Below are positions 35,635-44,640 of a stretch of DNA of 64,000 nt, one piece after another; positions within the stretch are counted from its first letter, which is position 1, and every line of letters begins with the position of its first letter. The position numbers and the translations under genes are program-made. Under the pieces are notes generated by a model. That model had not been told where the DNA came from, searched no databases, and saw only the letters and a list, made by a program, of their open reading frames with translations. Source of the stretch: Anaerolineae bacterium (GTDB taxonomy: Bacteria > Chloroflexota > Anaerolineae > Aggregatilineales > Aggregatilineaceae); assembly GCA_027494015.1 (NCBI GenBank), contig JAOSJP010000004.1, positions 1 through 64,000 of the forward strand. The letters run 5' to 3'.

Positions 35635-37449
35635 ATGGCGTATGCCGATCTGCGCGACTTCCTCGCGCGCCTGGAAGCGGAAGGCGAACTGGTGCGCATC
35701 ACCGCGCCGGTGAGCGCTCACCTGGAGATCACCGAGATCGCCGACCGGATCAGCAAGGGGCCAGCCGCCCAGAACAAGGCGCTGCTCTTTGAGAACGTGG
35801 CGGGCAGCACCATGCCCGTGCTGATCAACGCCTTCGGCTCGGCGCGGCGTATGGCCCTGGCCCTGGGCGCCGACGATCTCGAGGAGGTGCGCCACCGGCT
35901 GGGCAAGCTGATCGATCCGCGCCTGCCGCAGGGTATGGGCGCCATGATGAAGCGCGGGAGCGAGATGCTGGCCGCGCTGCGCAGCATCGGCCTGGGGCCG
36001 AGCCACGTCCGCCGCGCCCCGTGCCAGGACGTGGTCATCACCGAGAACCCGTCGCTCGACCTGCTGCCCATTCTCACCTGCTGGCCGGAGGACGGCGGCC
36101 CGTACATCACCCTGCCGCAGGTCATCACCCGCGACCCGGTCACTGGCGCGCGCAACGTGGGCATGTACCGCCTGCAGAAGTTCGGCGGGCGCACGCTGGG
36201 CATGCACTGGCAGCGCCATAAGGGCGGCGCCGATCACGAGCGCGAAGCGCGCGCCCACCGCCAGGAGCGCATCCCCTGCGCCATCGCCCTGGGTGGCGAC
36301 CCGGCGCAGATGTGGTGCGCCTCCGCCCCGCTGCCGCCCGGCATTGACGAGTACCTGCTGGCCGGCTGGCTGCGCGGCAAGCCGGTGCCCTTCGTCAGGT
36401 GCATCACCCAGGACATCGAGGCCCCGGCCAACGCCGAGATCGTCATCGAGGGCTATGTAGACCTGGGCGACCGGCGCAGCGAAGGGCCGTTCGGCGATCA
36501 CACCGGCTTCTACACGCCGCCGGACTTCTTCCCGGTCTTCCACGTCACGGCCATCACCCACCAGCGCGGGGCGATCTACCCGACGACCGTCGTCGGCAAG
36601 CCGCCGATGGAAGACTACTGGATGGGCAAGGCGACCGAGCGGCTGTTCCTGCCGCTGCTCCAGCTTTTTCAGGGCGAGATCGCCGACTACGCCATGCCCG
36701 CCGAGGGCGTCTTCCACAACCTGGTCATCGCCAGCATCGCCCCGCGCTACCCCGGCCACGCCCAGAAGGTGATGTACGGCATCTGGTCTATCGGGCTGAT
36801 GATGCTCAGCAAGGCGGCGATCCTTGTGGACGCGGACGTGAATGTGCACGACCCGGCGGCGGTAGCTGACGCGGTGCTGACCCACGTGGACTGGCGGCGC
36901 GACATCACCGTCGTGGACGGGCCGGTAGACCAGCTCGATCACAGCGCCATCCAGGATTCCTACGGCGGCAAAATCGGCGTGGACGCCACGCGCAAGCCCG
37001 ATCGCGCGCTCGCCCCGCCTCCCGCGCCGCTCCCCACCGAGGCGCTGACCGCCCTGCTGGGCGAGCGCTGGCACAGCCCGCGTCCAGGGGTGCTGCTGAT
37101 TGGCCTGGACAAGGCGGAGCGGCCCGCCCGCGAGACGTTCGAGGCGATCTGGGCGGTCGCGCCGGAGGCGAGCATCGTCGCCCTGGACTCATTCGTGGAC
37201 GTGCGCCGCCTGCCGGAGGTGGCCTGGCGCGCGCTGGGCAATGTGGACTGGCGGCGCGACATCGTGGTGCGGGGCGGGCCGGTGGATCACTTCGCCGGGG
37301 ACGGCCCGCGCGGGCAGATCGGGGTGGACGCCACGAGCAAGGGGCCGGAGGACGGGCACCCGCGCGGCTGGCCGCAGGAGATCGCCATGAGCGCGGAGAT
37401 CGCCCGGCTGGTGGACGAGAAATGGGCGAGTTACGGGATCGAGTCGTGA
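35635..37449 (+). CDS. UbiD-family prenylated-FMN decarboxylase
   Basis: A 604-residue decarboxylase that uses prenylated FMN. Typical stretches: GDPAQMWCASAPLP, EIVIEGYVDLGDRRSEGPFG then DHTGFYTPPDFFPVFHVTAI, PPMEDYWMGKATERLFLPLL, and the C-terminal repeated HVDWRRDITVVDGPVDQLDH. Longer than the ~490 residues of E. coli UbiD because of a C-terminal extension that repeats part of the fold. The next gene is a UbiA-type prenyltransferase of MqnP type, so a late step of futalosine-pathway menaquinone synthesis is the likely role; this is inference. Confidence 0.85.
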   Translation: MAYADLRDFLARLEAEGELVRITAPVSAHLEITEIADRISKGPAAQNKALLFENVAGSTMPVLINAFGSARRMALALGADDLEEVRHRLGKLIDPRLPQGMGAMMKRGSEMLAALRSIGLGPSHVRRAPCQDVVITENPSLDLLPILTCWPEDGGPYITLPQVITRDPVTGARNVGMYRLQKFGGRTLGMHWQRHKGGADHEREARAHRQERIPCAIALGGDPAQMWCASAPLPPGIDEYLLAGWLRGKPVPFVRCITQDIEAPANAEIVIEGYVDLGDRRSEGPFGDHTGFYTPPDFFPVFHVTAITHQRGAIYPTTVVGKPPMEDYWMGKATERLFLPLLQLFQGEIADYAMPAEGVFHNLVIASIAPRYPGHAQKVMYGIWSIGLMMLSKAAILVDADVNVHDPAAVADAVLTHVDWRRDITVVDGPVDQLDHSAIQDSYGGKIGVDATRKPDRALAPPPAPLPTEALTALLGERWHSPRPGVLLIGLDKAERPARETFEAIWAVAPEASIVALDSFVDVRRLPEVAWRALGNVDWRRDIVVRGGPVDHFAGDGPRGQIGVDATSKGPEDGHPRGWPQEIAMSAEIARLVDEKWASYGIES

Positions 37450-37572
37450 GTCAGGAGTCTTGAGTCAGGAGTCAAGCAACGCGGATCGTCCCGAACGCCC
37501 AACTGATGACTGACAACTGACAACTCCAGACTCGCGACTCATAACTCACGACTCAACGGCAGCGAATCGATC
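37450..37572. repeat. Short direct and inverted repeats (gagtcaggagtc type)
   Basis: Repeated gagtcaggagtcttgagtc and, inverted, cgactcataactcacgactc words. The same kind occurs at 63785-63865. No gene. Confidence 0.6.
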
Positions 37573-38217
37573 ATGGGTTCCTCCACACAACGGGCAAAAG
37601 AGTCGGCCCGCGCGCGCGGGCTGAAGCCGGGCACGTTCGCCTACCGGTTGCGCGTGTTCCTCGACCTGGTGCGCTTCGAGCACACCGTCTTCGCCCTGCC
37701 CTTCGCCTACATCGGCATGGTGCTGGCGGCGGACGGGCTGCCGGCGCTCTGGCAGCTCGTCTGGGTGACGGTGGCCATGGCCGCCGCGCGCACGCTGGCC
37801 TTCGCCGTCAACCGGCTGGCCGACCGCGCCTTCGACGCGACCAACCCGCGCACGCGCAACCGGCCCACCGTCACCGGGGCCATTGAGGCGGGCACGGTGA
37901 GCGCGCTACGCGGCGGTGTCGCTGATCGTGCTGCTGGTCGCGGCGGCGCTGCTCGATCCGCTGGCGCTCAAGCTGGCCCCGGTCGCCGTGCTGTTTCTGG
38001 TCGGCTACAGCTTCACCAAGCGCTTCACCGTGCTGGCGCACTGGGTGCTCGGCTTCACCGACGCGCTGGCCGTCGGCGGCGGCTGGATCGCCGTGCGCGG
38101 CTCGTTCTTCGCGCCGGAAGACCTGCCCGCCTGGCTGTTGATCGGCGCGGTGACCTTCTGGATCGCCGGCTTCGACCTGATCTACGCCTGCCAGGATGTC
38201 GAGCACGATCGCAGTGA
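37573..38217 (+). CDS. mqnP: UbiA/MqnP-type prenyltransferase, N-terminal part (frame broken)
   Basis: Membrane prenyltransferase that attaches the isoprenoid tail to the quinone ring precursor. The first Asp-rich motif is NRLADRAFDATNPRTRNRP, in the NRxxDRxxDAxNPRT form seen in menaquinone (MqnP) enzymes and not the NDxxD form of UbiA proper. After TGAIEAGTVSA the frame becomes non-membrane, low-quality sequence, while the correct continuation lies one base later. One extra base at about 37895-37905 explains it. True N-terminal coding ends near 37900. Confidence 0.75.
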   Translation: MGSSTQRAKESARARGLKPGTFAYRLRVFLDLVRFEHTVFALPFAYIGMVLAADGLPALWQLVWVTVAMAAARTLAFAVNRLADRAFDATNPRTRNRPTVTGAIEAGTVSALRGGVADRAAGRGGAARSAGAQAGPGRRAVSGRLQLHQALHRAGALGARLHRRAGRRRRLDRRARLVLRAGRPARLAVDRRGDLLDRRLRPDLRLPGCRARSQ

Positions 38218-38500
38218 GGGGCTATACGCCTGGCCCGCCCGCTATGGCATCGCCAGCGCGCTGCGGCTGGCGCGGCTGAATCACGCTGCGTTCCTGGGGC
38301 TGCTGGTGCTGGCCGGGCTGTCCCTGGCGCTGGCCTGGCCGTACTACGCGGCGGCGCTGATCACCGCGCTGCTGCTGATCTACGAGCACCGCCTCGTCTC
38401 GCCGGACGATCTCAGCCGGGTGAACATGGCCTTCTTCAACATGAACTCGTACATCGCGCTGACGCTGCTGGCCGGGGTGCTCGGCGCGGTGGTGGTGTAG
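37916..38500 (+). CDS. mqnP: UbiA/MqnP-type prenyltransferase, C-terminal part (frame broken)
   Basis: Continuation of the same enzyme in the next frame: several membrane helices (LIVLLVAAALLDPLALKL ...) and the second conserved motif YACQDVEHDRSEGLYAWPARYG, typical of MqnP-type enzymes. Together the parts give about 309 residues, the normal length. The start shown is only the first start-like codon (GTG) of the frame. The gene follows a UbiD homologue. Confidence 0.78.
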   Translation: MSLIVLLVAAALLDPLALKLAPVAVLFLVGYSFTKRFTVLAHWVLGFTDALAVGGGWIAVRGSFFAPEDLPAWLLIGAVTFWIAGFDLIYACQDVEHDRSEGLYAWPARYGIASALRLARLNHAAFLGLLVLAGLSLALAWPYYAAALITALLLIYEHRLVSPDDLSRVNMAFFNMNSYIALTLLAGVLGAVVV

Positions 38501-38685
38501 TGGTTGGTTTTTGGTGATTGGTTTTTGGTTATTGGTGAAGGCTGTGACGCTCTGTGATGCTCACTGTACATTTGAGGGTTCTTGGTGATTGGTAAAAGCG
38601 GTTCGATGGCGGCGGTATGCTCTACCAACAACCAATAACCAATTACCAACAACCAACAACCCCATCACTCGAAAGGGGCGCAGCC
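38501..38685. repeat. Inverted repeats of ttggtgattggt words
   Basis: ttggttattggtgattggtt words at 38503-38600 face ccaataaccaattaccaaca words at 38625-38662. Together they can form an extended hairpin between mqnP and coaBC. No gene. Confidence 0.6.
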
Positions 38686-39945
38686 ATGCCAACAGAACCG
38701 ATCACCCTGCTCGAAGGCAAGCGGATCATGCTCGGCGTGACGGGCAGCATCGCCGTCTACAAGGCGGCAGACCTGGCCAGCAAGCTCACCCAGGCCGGGG
38801 CGCTGGTGGACGTGATCATGACTGAGGCGGCGCAGCGCTTCGTCACGCCGCTCACCTTCCAGTCGGTCACCGGGCGCGCTGTCTACACGACGATGTGGGC
38901 CACCGCCGACGATGCCCTGCCGACGCACATCGCTCACGTGGGGCTGGGCGAGGGCGCGGATTTGCTGGTGATCGCGCCGGTCACCGCCCAGACCATCGCC
39001 CGGCTGGCGCACGGCCTGGCCGACGATCTGCTGGCGGTGACGGCCCTGGCCGCGCGCTGCCCCCTGCTGATCGCCCCGGCGATGGACGGCGGCATGTACG
39101 CCCACCCCGCCACACAGGACAACCTGGCGACGCTGCGCGCGCGCGGCGTGACGGTCATCGAGCCGGACGAAGGGCGCTTCGCCTCCGGGCTGGTGGGCAG
39201 GGGCCGCCTGCCGGAGACGCCCGCCCTGCTCGGCCACATCCGGCGGGCGCTGGGGCGAAACGGGGCGTTGGCCGGGCGGCGCGTCGTGGTGACCGCCGGC
39301 GGCACGCGCGAGCCGCTCGACCCGGTGCGCGTGCTGACCAATCGCTCCAGCGGCAAGCAAGGCTACGCGCTGGCCCAGGCCGCGCTCGACGCGGGCGCGG
39401 GCGTGACGCTGATCAGCACGGTCAGCGAGCTGCCGGTCCCGGTGGGTGCGGCCCTGGTGAGCGTGGAAACCGCCGCCCAGATGCGCGACGCCGTGCTGAG
39501 CGCAGTGGCGGGGGCGGACGCTCTGCTCATGGCGGCGGCGGTCGCCGACTACCGCCCGGCCCAGGTCGCCGCGCAGAAGATCAAGAAGTCCGGCGACGCG
39601 AGCGAAGGGCTGGCGCTGCCGCTCGTCCGCACGGCGGACATCCTGCAGGACGTGCGCGCGGCGCGCGAGGCGAACGGCTGGCCGCGCGTCGTGGTCGGCT
39701 TCGCCGCCGAGAGCGAAGACCTGCTGCGCAACGCCGAGGCCAAGCTGCGCGCCAAGGGGCTGGACCTGATCGCCGCCAACGACATCACCGCGCCCGACGC
39801 CGGCTTCGGCGCGGACACCAACCGCGTCGTTCTGCTCGACCGCGACGGCGGGCAGCAGGCGCTGGGGCTGCTGAGCAAGGCGCGCGTCGCCGAGGCGGTG
39901 ATCGCGCGGGTGGCGGAGCTGCTCAGCGGGCGGGACGAGGGGTAG
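38686..39945 (+). CDS. coaBC: Bifunctional phosphopantothenoylcysteine decarboxylase / phosphopantothenate-cysteine ligase
   Basis: Coenzyme A biosynthesis enzyme of 419 residues with two domains. The N-terminal CoaC flavoprotein has GVTGSIAVYKAADLASKL, the His of HIAHVGL, ADLLVIAPVTAQTIARLAHG and PAMDGGMYAHPATQDN. The C-terminal CoaB ligase has VVVTAGGTREPLDPVRVLTN, SSGKQGYALA, MAAAVADYRP and the KIKKSG motif. ATG 38686 follows GAAAGGGG; an earlier in-frame start lies inside repeats and is unlikely. Confidence 0.94.
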   Translation: MPTEPITLLEGKRIMLGVTGSIAVYKAADLASKLTQAGALVDVIMTEAAQRFVTPLTFQSVTGRAVYTTMWATADDALPTHIAHVGLGEGADLLVIAPVTAQTIARLAHGLADDLLAVTALAARCPLLIAPAMDGGMYAHPATQDNLATLRARGVTVIEPDEGRFASGLVGRGRLPETPALLGHIRRALGRNGALAGRRVVVTAGGTREPLDPVRVLTNRSSGKQGYALAQAALDAGAGVTLISTVSELPVPVGAALVSVETAAQMRDAVLSAVAGADALLMAAAVADYRPAQVAAQKIKKSGDASEGLALPLVRTADILQDVRAAREANGWPRVVVGFAAESEDLLRNAEAKLRAKGLDLIAANDITAPDAGFGADTNRVVLLDRDGGQQALGLLSKARVAEAVIARVAELLSGRDEG

Positions 39946-40491
39946 GGCCGGGCAGGAGCGCAGCAGAGCAGCGCCTCCTCAGGGTTTTGCCTGATGAGGT
40001 TTGACATCAAGGCAGGAAACCGCGAATGTCTGTAGGGGCGGGTTTGCAAACCCGCCCCTACAAGTGGCTACCGATCATGATCGTCAAGACGCATTAGGGC
40101 AAAGGGGGGCGGGCAGAGAAGACTGAGGTATCAGAGCGACACTCACCCCTATCCCGTTTCAGCAGGAGGCGTCCCTCCCGCCAGCTTGTGGAATCCGAGG
40201 GGCGGGACGCTAGGATCACCCGCTCGGCGCTGACGTGCCTCACCCCAAGTGGATCTACCTGACAGGTTTTGCCTGCCCCCCGCGCGCCGCTTCCCCCACG
40301 AGGGGGAAGGGAGAAAGCTCGGGCTTGCCCCCCTCCTCCGCTCAGCGGGGGAAGGGGCGGGCGATGGGGGATTTGTGGGTAACGCCGAGCACGTGGAGAG
40401 GGGGTGAGGTCAGCGAGGCTGGGGTGAGGTCAAAGCAGCGTCAGCAAGCCTTCGCTGACAAGGTTTTGCGCACCCCCCCTCGCCCCGGCGA
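39946..40491. repeat. Gene-free region with palindrome and repeat fragments
   Basis: 40031-40062 is a 32-bp perfect palindrome identical to 1417-1448. 40205-40440 is a patchwork of foldback-element pieces (cccgctcggcgctgacg; ggagagggggtgaggtcagc). No gene is seen. Confidence 0.65.
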
Positions 40492-40521
40492 TGGGCAGAG
40501 CCTGGCGTAGGATGCTATAAT
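40492..40521 (+). promoter_or_regulatory. Promoter of the GAF-SpoIIE phosphatase
   Basis: TGGGCA (40492-40497), an 18-bp spacer and TATAAT (40516-40521). The start codon is at 40553 behind GAGGA. Confidence 0.5.
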
Positions 40522-40552
40522 GCCCCACATTCCACCCTGCGAGGACGGTGCC

Positions 40553-41830
40553 ATGAGCGATCCCTTACCCACCCCGCCGGTGTCGGACCCTCAACACCTG
40601 GCGACGCTCTACCAGATCACGCGCGAGCTTAATTCCAGCCTGGACCTCAACGTGGTGCTGGAGAACGTGATGGATCGCGTGATTGAGGTCACGGGCGCGG
40701 AGCGCGGCTTTCTGATGCTGCGCAACGAGGAGAATGACGAGCTGGAGTTCAAGGTGGCGCGCGGCATTGACCGCCAGGCCCTGGCCTCGCCCGAATTCCA
40801 GGTGAGCACGACCATCCTCCGCAAGGTCGTGCAGACGCACCAGCCGCTGCTGACCGATAACGCGCAGTACGACAAGCGTTTCACGCGCGGCGGGAGCATT
40901 ATGATCCTGGGCTTGCGCTCGATCCTGTGCGTGCCCATCCTGGTGCGGGAGCGCATGACCGGCCTGGTCTACGTGGACAACCGTTTGCAGGCGGGGCTGT
41001 TCAACGAAGGGCACCGCGAGTTGCTGGCGGCGCTCGCCATGCAGGCGGGCATCGCCATCGAGAACGCGCGGCTCTACCAGGTCGCCGTCGAGAAGGGGCG
41101 CATGGAAAAAGAGCTGCAGATGGCCCAGGACATCCAGCGCGGTCTGCTGCCCCACGCGCTGCCCGTCCTGCCCGGCTACGACATTGCGGCGGCCTGGCAT
41201 TCCGCGCGCGAAGTGGCCGGCGACTTCTACGACTACTTCCCGGTGAACGGCGACAGTCTGGGCGTGGTCATCGCCGACGTGTCCGACAAGGGCGCGCCGG
41301 CGGCCATCTTCATGGCGGTGGCGCGCAGCCTGATCCGGGGCGCGGTGCTGGCCACCGATACGCCCGAAGCCATGCTCCGCCAGACGAACCTGACCCTGCT
41401 GCAGGATACCGAGTCCGGCATGTTCGTCACTGTGTACTACGCCATCCTGCACCCCGGCGGGCTGATCACGGGCGTCAACGCCGGGCACAACTGCCCGCTG
41501 CTGGTGCGCACCAGCCAGGGGGCGCACGAATTCCTGCCGCGCGGCGGGCGTCCGCTGGGCTGGTTCGAAGACCTGCCAGTGAGCGCGGTCAGCGTCCAAT
41601 TGGCGCCGGGCGATGTGCTGGTCTTCTACACCGACGGGCTGACCGAGGCTGAGAACCGGCGCGGCGAGCCGTTCGGTGAAGAGCGACTGGTGGATGTGGT
41701 GCAGCGCTGCGCCGGCCAGCCGGCGGAGGAGATCAGAGCGCGACTGGTGGCGGCGGTTGAGACTTTCCGCGATGGCGTGCCACCCTTCGACGACCTGACG
41801 CTGGTCGTCGCGCGCCACACCGGGACATAA
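40553..41830 (+). CDS. GAF-domain PP2C-type serine phosphatase (SpoIIE/RsbU family)
   Basis: Signal-responsive protein phosphatase of 425 residues. The N-terminal GAF domain (about 15-175; LYQITRELNSSLDLNVVLEN ... SILCVPILVRERMTGLVYVD) would sense a small ligand. A short coiled linker (MEKELQMAQDIQRGLLP) leads to the SpoIIE/PP2C domain with metal-binding Asp residues in REVAGDFYDYF, VVIADVSDKGAPAA and FYTDGLTEAEN, and the final PPFDDLTLVVAR. Such enzymes usually dephosphorylate an anti-sigma-factor antagonist; no partner gene is adjacent. It precedes a pseudouridine synthase by 21 bp. Confidence 0.9.
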   Translation: MSDPLPTPPVSDPQHLATLYQITRELNSSLDLNVVLENVMDRVIEVTGAERGFLMLRNEENDELEFKVARGIDRQALASPEFQVSTTILRKVVQTHQPLLTDNAQYDKRFTRGGSIMILGLRSILCVPILVRERMTGLVYVDNRLQAGLFNEGHRELLAALAMQAGIAIENARLYQVAVEKGRMEKELQMAQDIQRGLLPHALPVLPGYDIAAAWHSAREVAGDFYDYFPVNGDSLGVVIADVSDKGAPAAIFMAVARSLIRGAVLATDTPEAMLRQTNLTLLQDTESGMFVTVYYAILHPGGLITGVNAGHNCPLLVRTSQGAHEFLPRGGRPLGWFEDLPVSAVSVQLAPGDVLVFYTDGLTEAENRRGEPFGEERLVDVVQRCAGQPAEEIRARLVAAVETFRDGVPPFDDLTLVVARHTGT

Positions 41831-41851
41831 TACGCTGCAAGCGAGACACAC

Positions 41852-42574
41852 ATGGCCGAAGAACGACTGCAAAAACTGATCTCTCAGGCGGGCATCGCCT
41901 CGCGCCGCGCCGCCGAAGACCTGATCCGCCAGGGGCGCGTCTCCGTCAACGGCAAGCTCGCCCAGCTTGGCGACAAGGCCGACCTGGCGCGCGACGAGGT
42001 GAAGGTGGACGGCGCGGCCCTCAAGCCGCCGCAGTTCGCCTACTACCTGCTGCACAAGCCGCGCAACGTGGTCAGCAGCAACCGCCGCATGTTCAACGAG
42101 CGCCGTCCCCTGGTGCGCGAGCTGATCCCGCACGAGGGACACCTCTTCACCGTCGGGCGGCTCGACGCGGACAGCGAGGGGCTGATCCTGCTGACCAACG
42201 ACGGCGAGCTGGCCGACCGGCTGATGCATCCCCGCTACGGCCATACCAAGACTTACCACGTGTGGGTCGTCGGGCGACCTCTACCCAAGGCGCTGGAAGC
42301 CTGGCGCAACGGCGTGGTGCTCGAAGGCGAGCGCACCGCCCCGGCCAAAGTGCGCGTGCTGGAGGAGAGCGGGGGCGAGACGCTGCTCGAAGTCGTGATG
42401 CGCGAGGGGCGCAAGCGCCAGATTCGCAACGTCGCCTCGCTGCTGGGCCACCCCGTCAAACGCCTGATCCGCGTCAAGATTGACTTTCTGGAGATCGGGC
42501 ACCTGCGCCCTGGCCAGTGGCGGACGCTCAGCCCCGCCGAAGTGCGCCAGCTTAAGGCGCGCCGCAAGTCCTGA
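41852..42574 (+). CDS. 23S rRNA-type pseudouridine synthase (RluB/RsuA family)
   Basis: A 240-residue RNA modification enzyme. An N-terminal S4 RNA-binding domain (ERLQKLISQAGIASRRAAED) is followed by the catalytic domain with the Asp motif VGRLDADSEGLILLTNDGEL and the C-terminal MREGRKRQIRNVASLLGHPV. The length fits RluB or RsuA relatives; the exact target base cannot be assigned. Likely co-transcribed with the phosphatase upstream and the acyltransferase downstream (23-bp gap). Confidence 0.92.
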   Translation: MAEERLQKLISQAGIASRRAAEDLIRQGRVSVNGKLAQLGDKADLARDEVKVDGAALKPPQFAYYLLHKPRNVVSSNRRMFNERRPLVRELIPHEGHLFTVGRLDADSEGLILLTNDGELADRLMHPRYGHTKTYHVWVVGRPLPKALEAWRNGVVLEGERTAPAKVRVLEESGGETLLEVVMREGRKRQIRNVASLLGHPVKRLIRVKIDFLEIGHLRPGQWRTLSPAEVRQLKARRKS

Positions 42575-42597
42575 CCCACAGGGAGACCTCTGGAGAG

Positions 42598-43338
42598 ATG
42601 GGGACCACTGACCTGCCGACCGGCTCGCGGATCGCCCCGATTGTGCTGCACCAGGAACGCTACGCCCGGCGCCGCCGCTTCCTGCGCGATGTCGTGCTGC
42701 GGCGGATAGGCTTCGGTCTGCTGTGGCATGTGCAGGTGGAAGGCACGGGCCTCGTCCCCGCCGAAGGGCCGCTGATCGTGATCATGAACCACGTCGCCGC
42801 CATAGACCCGTTCGTCGTCGTCGGGGCGATCACCAACCGCCTGCTCACGCCGATGTCCAAGATCGAAAACTATCGCCACCCCATTGTGGGGTTGATGGCC
42901 CGCGCCTGGGGCGTCTACACCGTGCGGCGCGGCGAAGTGGATCGCCAGGCGTTGGAGAGCACCATCGCCCTGCTGCAGCGAGGCAGCGCCGTGCTGATCG
43001 CCCCGGAAGGCACGCGCCATCCCCACCTGGCCGATCCGAAGGACGGCACGACTTACGTGGCGACCAAAGCCAACGCCGTCATCCAGCCGATGGGCCTGGA
43101 CGGGACCGACCAGTTTCCCGGCAGCCTGCAGCGGCTGCGGCGCACGCCGGTGACGGTGCGCTTCGGGCAACCGTTTTGCTTCCGCACGGATGGACGGGCG
43201 CGCATCCCGCGCGACGAGCTGCGCCAGATGACGCGCGAGATGATGTATCAGATCGCCCTGCTGGTGCCGGAGCAGCGGCGCGGCATCTACCACGACCTGA
43301 GTCAACTCACCACCGACACCCTGCAATATGTGGAGTGA
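42598..43338 (+). CDS. 1-acyl-glycerol-3-phosphate acyltransferase (PlsC-like)
   Basis: Membrane-associated acyltransferase of 246 residues for phospholipid synthesis. The catalytic NHxxxxD box appears as IMNHVAAIDPF (about 61-71), and the glycerophosphate-binding motif as APEGTRHPH (about 138-146). The N-terminus is amphipathic, with one short hydrophobic patch. The ATG has GGAGAG close upstream. Confidence 0.88.
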   Translation: MGTTDLPTGSRIAPIVLHQERYARRRRFLRDVVLRRIGFGLLWHVQVEGTGLVPAEGPLIVIMNHVAAIDPFVVVGAITNRLLTPMSKIENYRHPIVGLMARAWGVYTVRRGEVDRQALESTIALLQRGSAVLIAPEGTRHPHLADPKDGTTYVATKANAVIQPMGLDGTDQFPGSLQRLRRTPVTVRFGQPFCFRTDGRARIPRDELRQMTREMMYQIALLVPEQRRGIYHDLSQLTTDTLQYVE

Positions 43339-43643
43339 GCGGCCTGTGCCGGGTTGAGATCGCGCCCGGTCGCTGCCCCTACGGGGACGCCTGGATCGGC
43401 GCGCGGTGCGGGCGGAAAGTCCCTCTGGCCGACCCTATGCGTTACCTGCTAATGCCCCCAGCTCCTTCTCCTGCGCTGCGCGGAGGGAAGGGGAGCAGGC
43501 TCGCCGCTTTTCTCCCTTCCCTCACGAGGGGAAGGGCCGGGGATGGGGGGACAGGCGCAGCCCAGCAGCGCCCCTGCGAAAACAGCGGGCGAGGGACTCG
43601 CCCGCAGCATCACCGTGAGCGAACAATCTTACAGCGCATGTCC
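43339..43643. repeat. Gap with repeat fragments
   Basis: Contains ctccttctcctgcgctgcgc and ttccctcacgaggggaaggg fragments that resemble the dispersed repeats. No gene is seen. Confidence 0.45.
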
Positions 43644-43666
43644 CACAGCACGAAGCTGTGTATAAT
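43644..43666 (+). promoter_or_regulatory. ilvE promoter region with inverted repeat
   Basis: An extended -10 (TGTGTATAAT; TATAAT at 43661-43666) is preceded directly by the inverted repeat CACAGC-acgaa-GCTGTG (43644-43660). No good -35 box is seen, so an activator or repressor may bind the repeat. Confidence 0.5.
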
Positions 43667-43701
43667 GAACGCCATCGCTAAGAGGACAGGAGGCTAATTT
43701 C

Positions 43702-44640
43702 ATGGCGCAAGGACCGTCGTATGCGTACTTTCAGGGCAAGATCGTGCCCATCGAGGAAGCCAAAGTCAGCGTGATGACGCACGCGCTCAACTATGGCACG
43801 GGGGCCTTTGGCGGCGTGCGGGCCTATTGGAACGACGACGAGAACGAGCTATTCATCTTCCGCCCGCTCGATCACTTCCGGCGCGTGCTCAGTTCGGGCA
43901 GGCTGCTGCTGATGGACTTGCCCTATACGCCGGAGGCAATGCTTAAGATTCTGCTCGATTTGCTGCGCAAAGAGAACTTCCGGGGCACTGATGTTTATAT
44001 CCGCCCGCTTATTTACAAGTCCTCGGCGGTCATCGGCGTGCGGCTGCACGACCTGGAAGCGGACTTCACCATGTTCGCCCAGCCATTCGGCAGCTACCTC
44101 TCCAACGAGGAAGGATCGCGGGTGACGTTCTCGGCCTGGCGGCGCATTGACGACAACATGATCCCGGCGCGCGGCAAGATCACCGGCGCTTATGCCAATT
44201 CCGCATTCATCAAGACGGACGCCGCGCTGAACGGCTTCGACGAGGCGCTCGTGCTCGACCACAACGGCCACATTTCCGAAGGCAGCGCCGAGAACTTCTT
44301 CATGGTGCGCGATGGGGTGGCCATCACCCCGCCGGTGACGACCAACATCCTGGAAGGCATCACCCGTCGCACGATCATGCACCTGCTCAGCGAGGAGATG
44401 GGGGTGCCGGTGGAGGAGCGCGACATTGACCGCACCGAGGCCTTCATCGCCGACGAAGCGTTCTTCTGCGGGACGGGCGTGCAGGTCGTCGCCATCACTG
44501 AAGTGGATCACCGCCCGGTGGGGACGGGCAAGATGGGGCCGGTCGTGCGCCAGCTACGCCAGCTATACTTCGATCTCGTGCGCGGCAAGATCGCCAAATA
44601 TCGCGCCTGGAACATCCCGGTATTCGGCCCACAGGCCTAG
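43702..44640 (+). CDS. ilvE: Branched-chain amino acid aminotransferase
   Basis: PLP enzyme of 312 residues for the last step of Val, Leu and Ile synthesis. The class IV fold is shown by THALNYGTGAFGGVRAYW, the PLP-binding Lys in GAYANSAFIKTDA (about 170), and EGSAENFFMVRDGV with TTNILEGITRRTI. GGAGG precedes the ATG by 8 bases. Its last 78 bases overlap the 3' end of a convergent membrane-protein gene. Confidence 0.94.
   Translation: MAQGPSYAYFQGKIVPIEEAKVSVMTHALNYGTGAFGGVRAYWNDDENELFIFRPLDHFRRVLSSGRLLLMDLPYTPEAMLKILLDLLRKENFRGTDVYIRPLIYKSSAVIGVRLHDLEADFTMFAQPFGSYLSNEEGSRVTFSAWRRIDDNMIPARGKITGAYANSAFIKTDAALNGFDEALVLDHNGHISEGSAENFFMVRDGVAITPPVTTNILEGITRRTIMHLLSEEMGVPVEERDIDRTEAFIADEAFFCGTGVQVVAITEVDHRPVGTGKMGPVVRQLRQLYFDLVRGKIAKYRAWNIPVFGPQA

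Noticed and set aside
40565..42259. Minus-strand open frame of 564 codons over the GAF-SpoIIE phosphatase and pseudouridine synthase
   Set aside because: It is antisense to two conserved genes and shows no recognisable domain.
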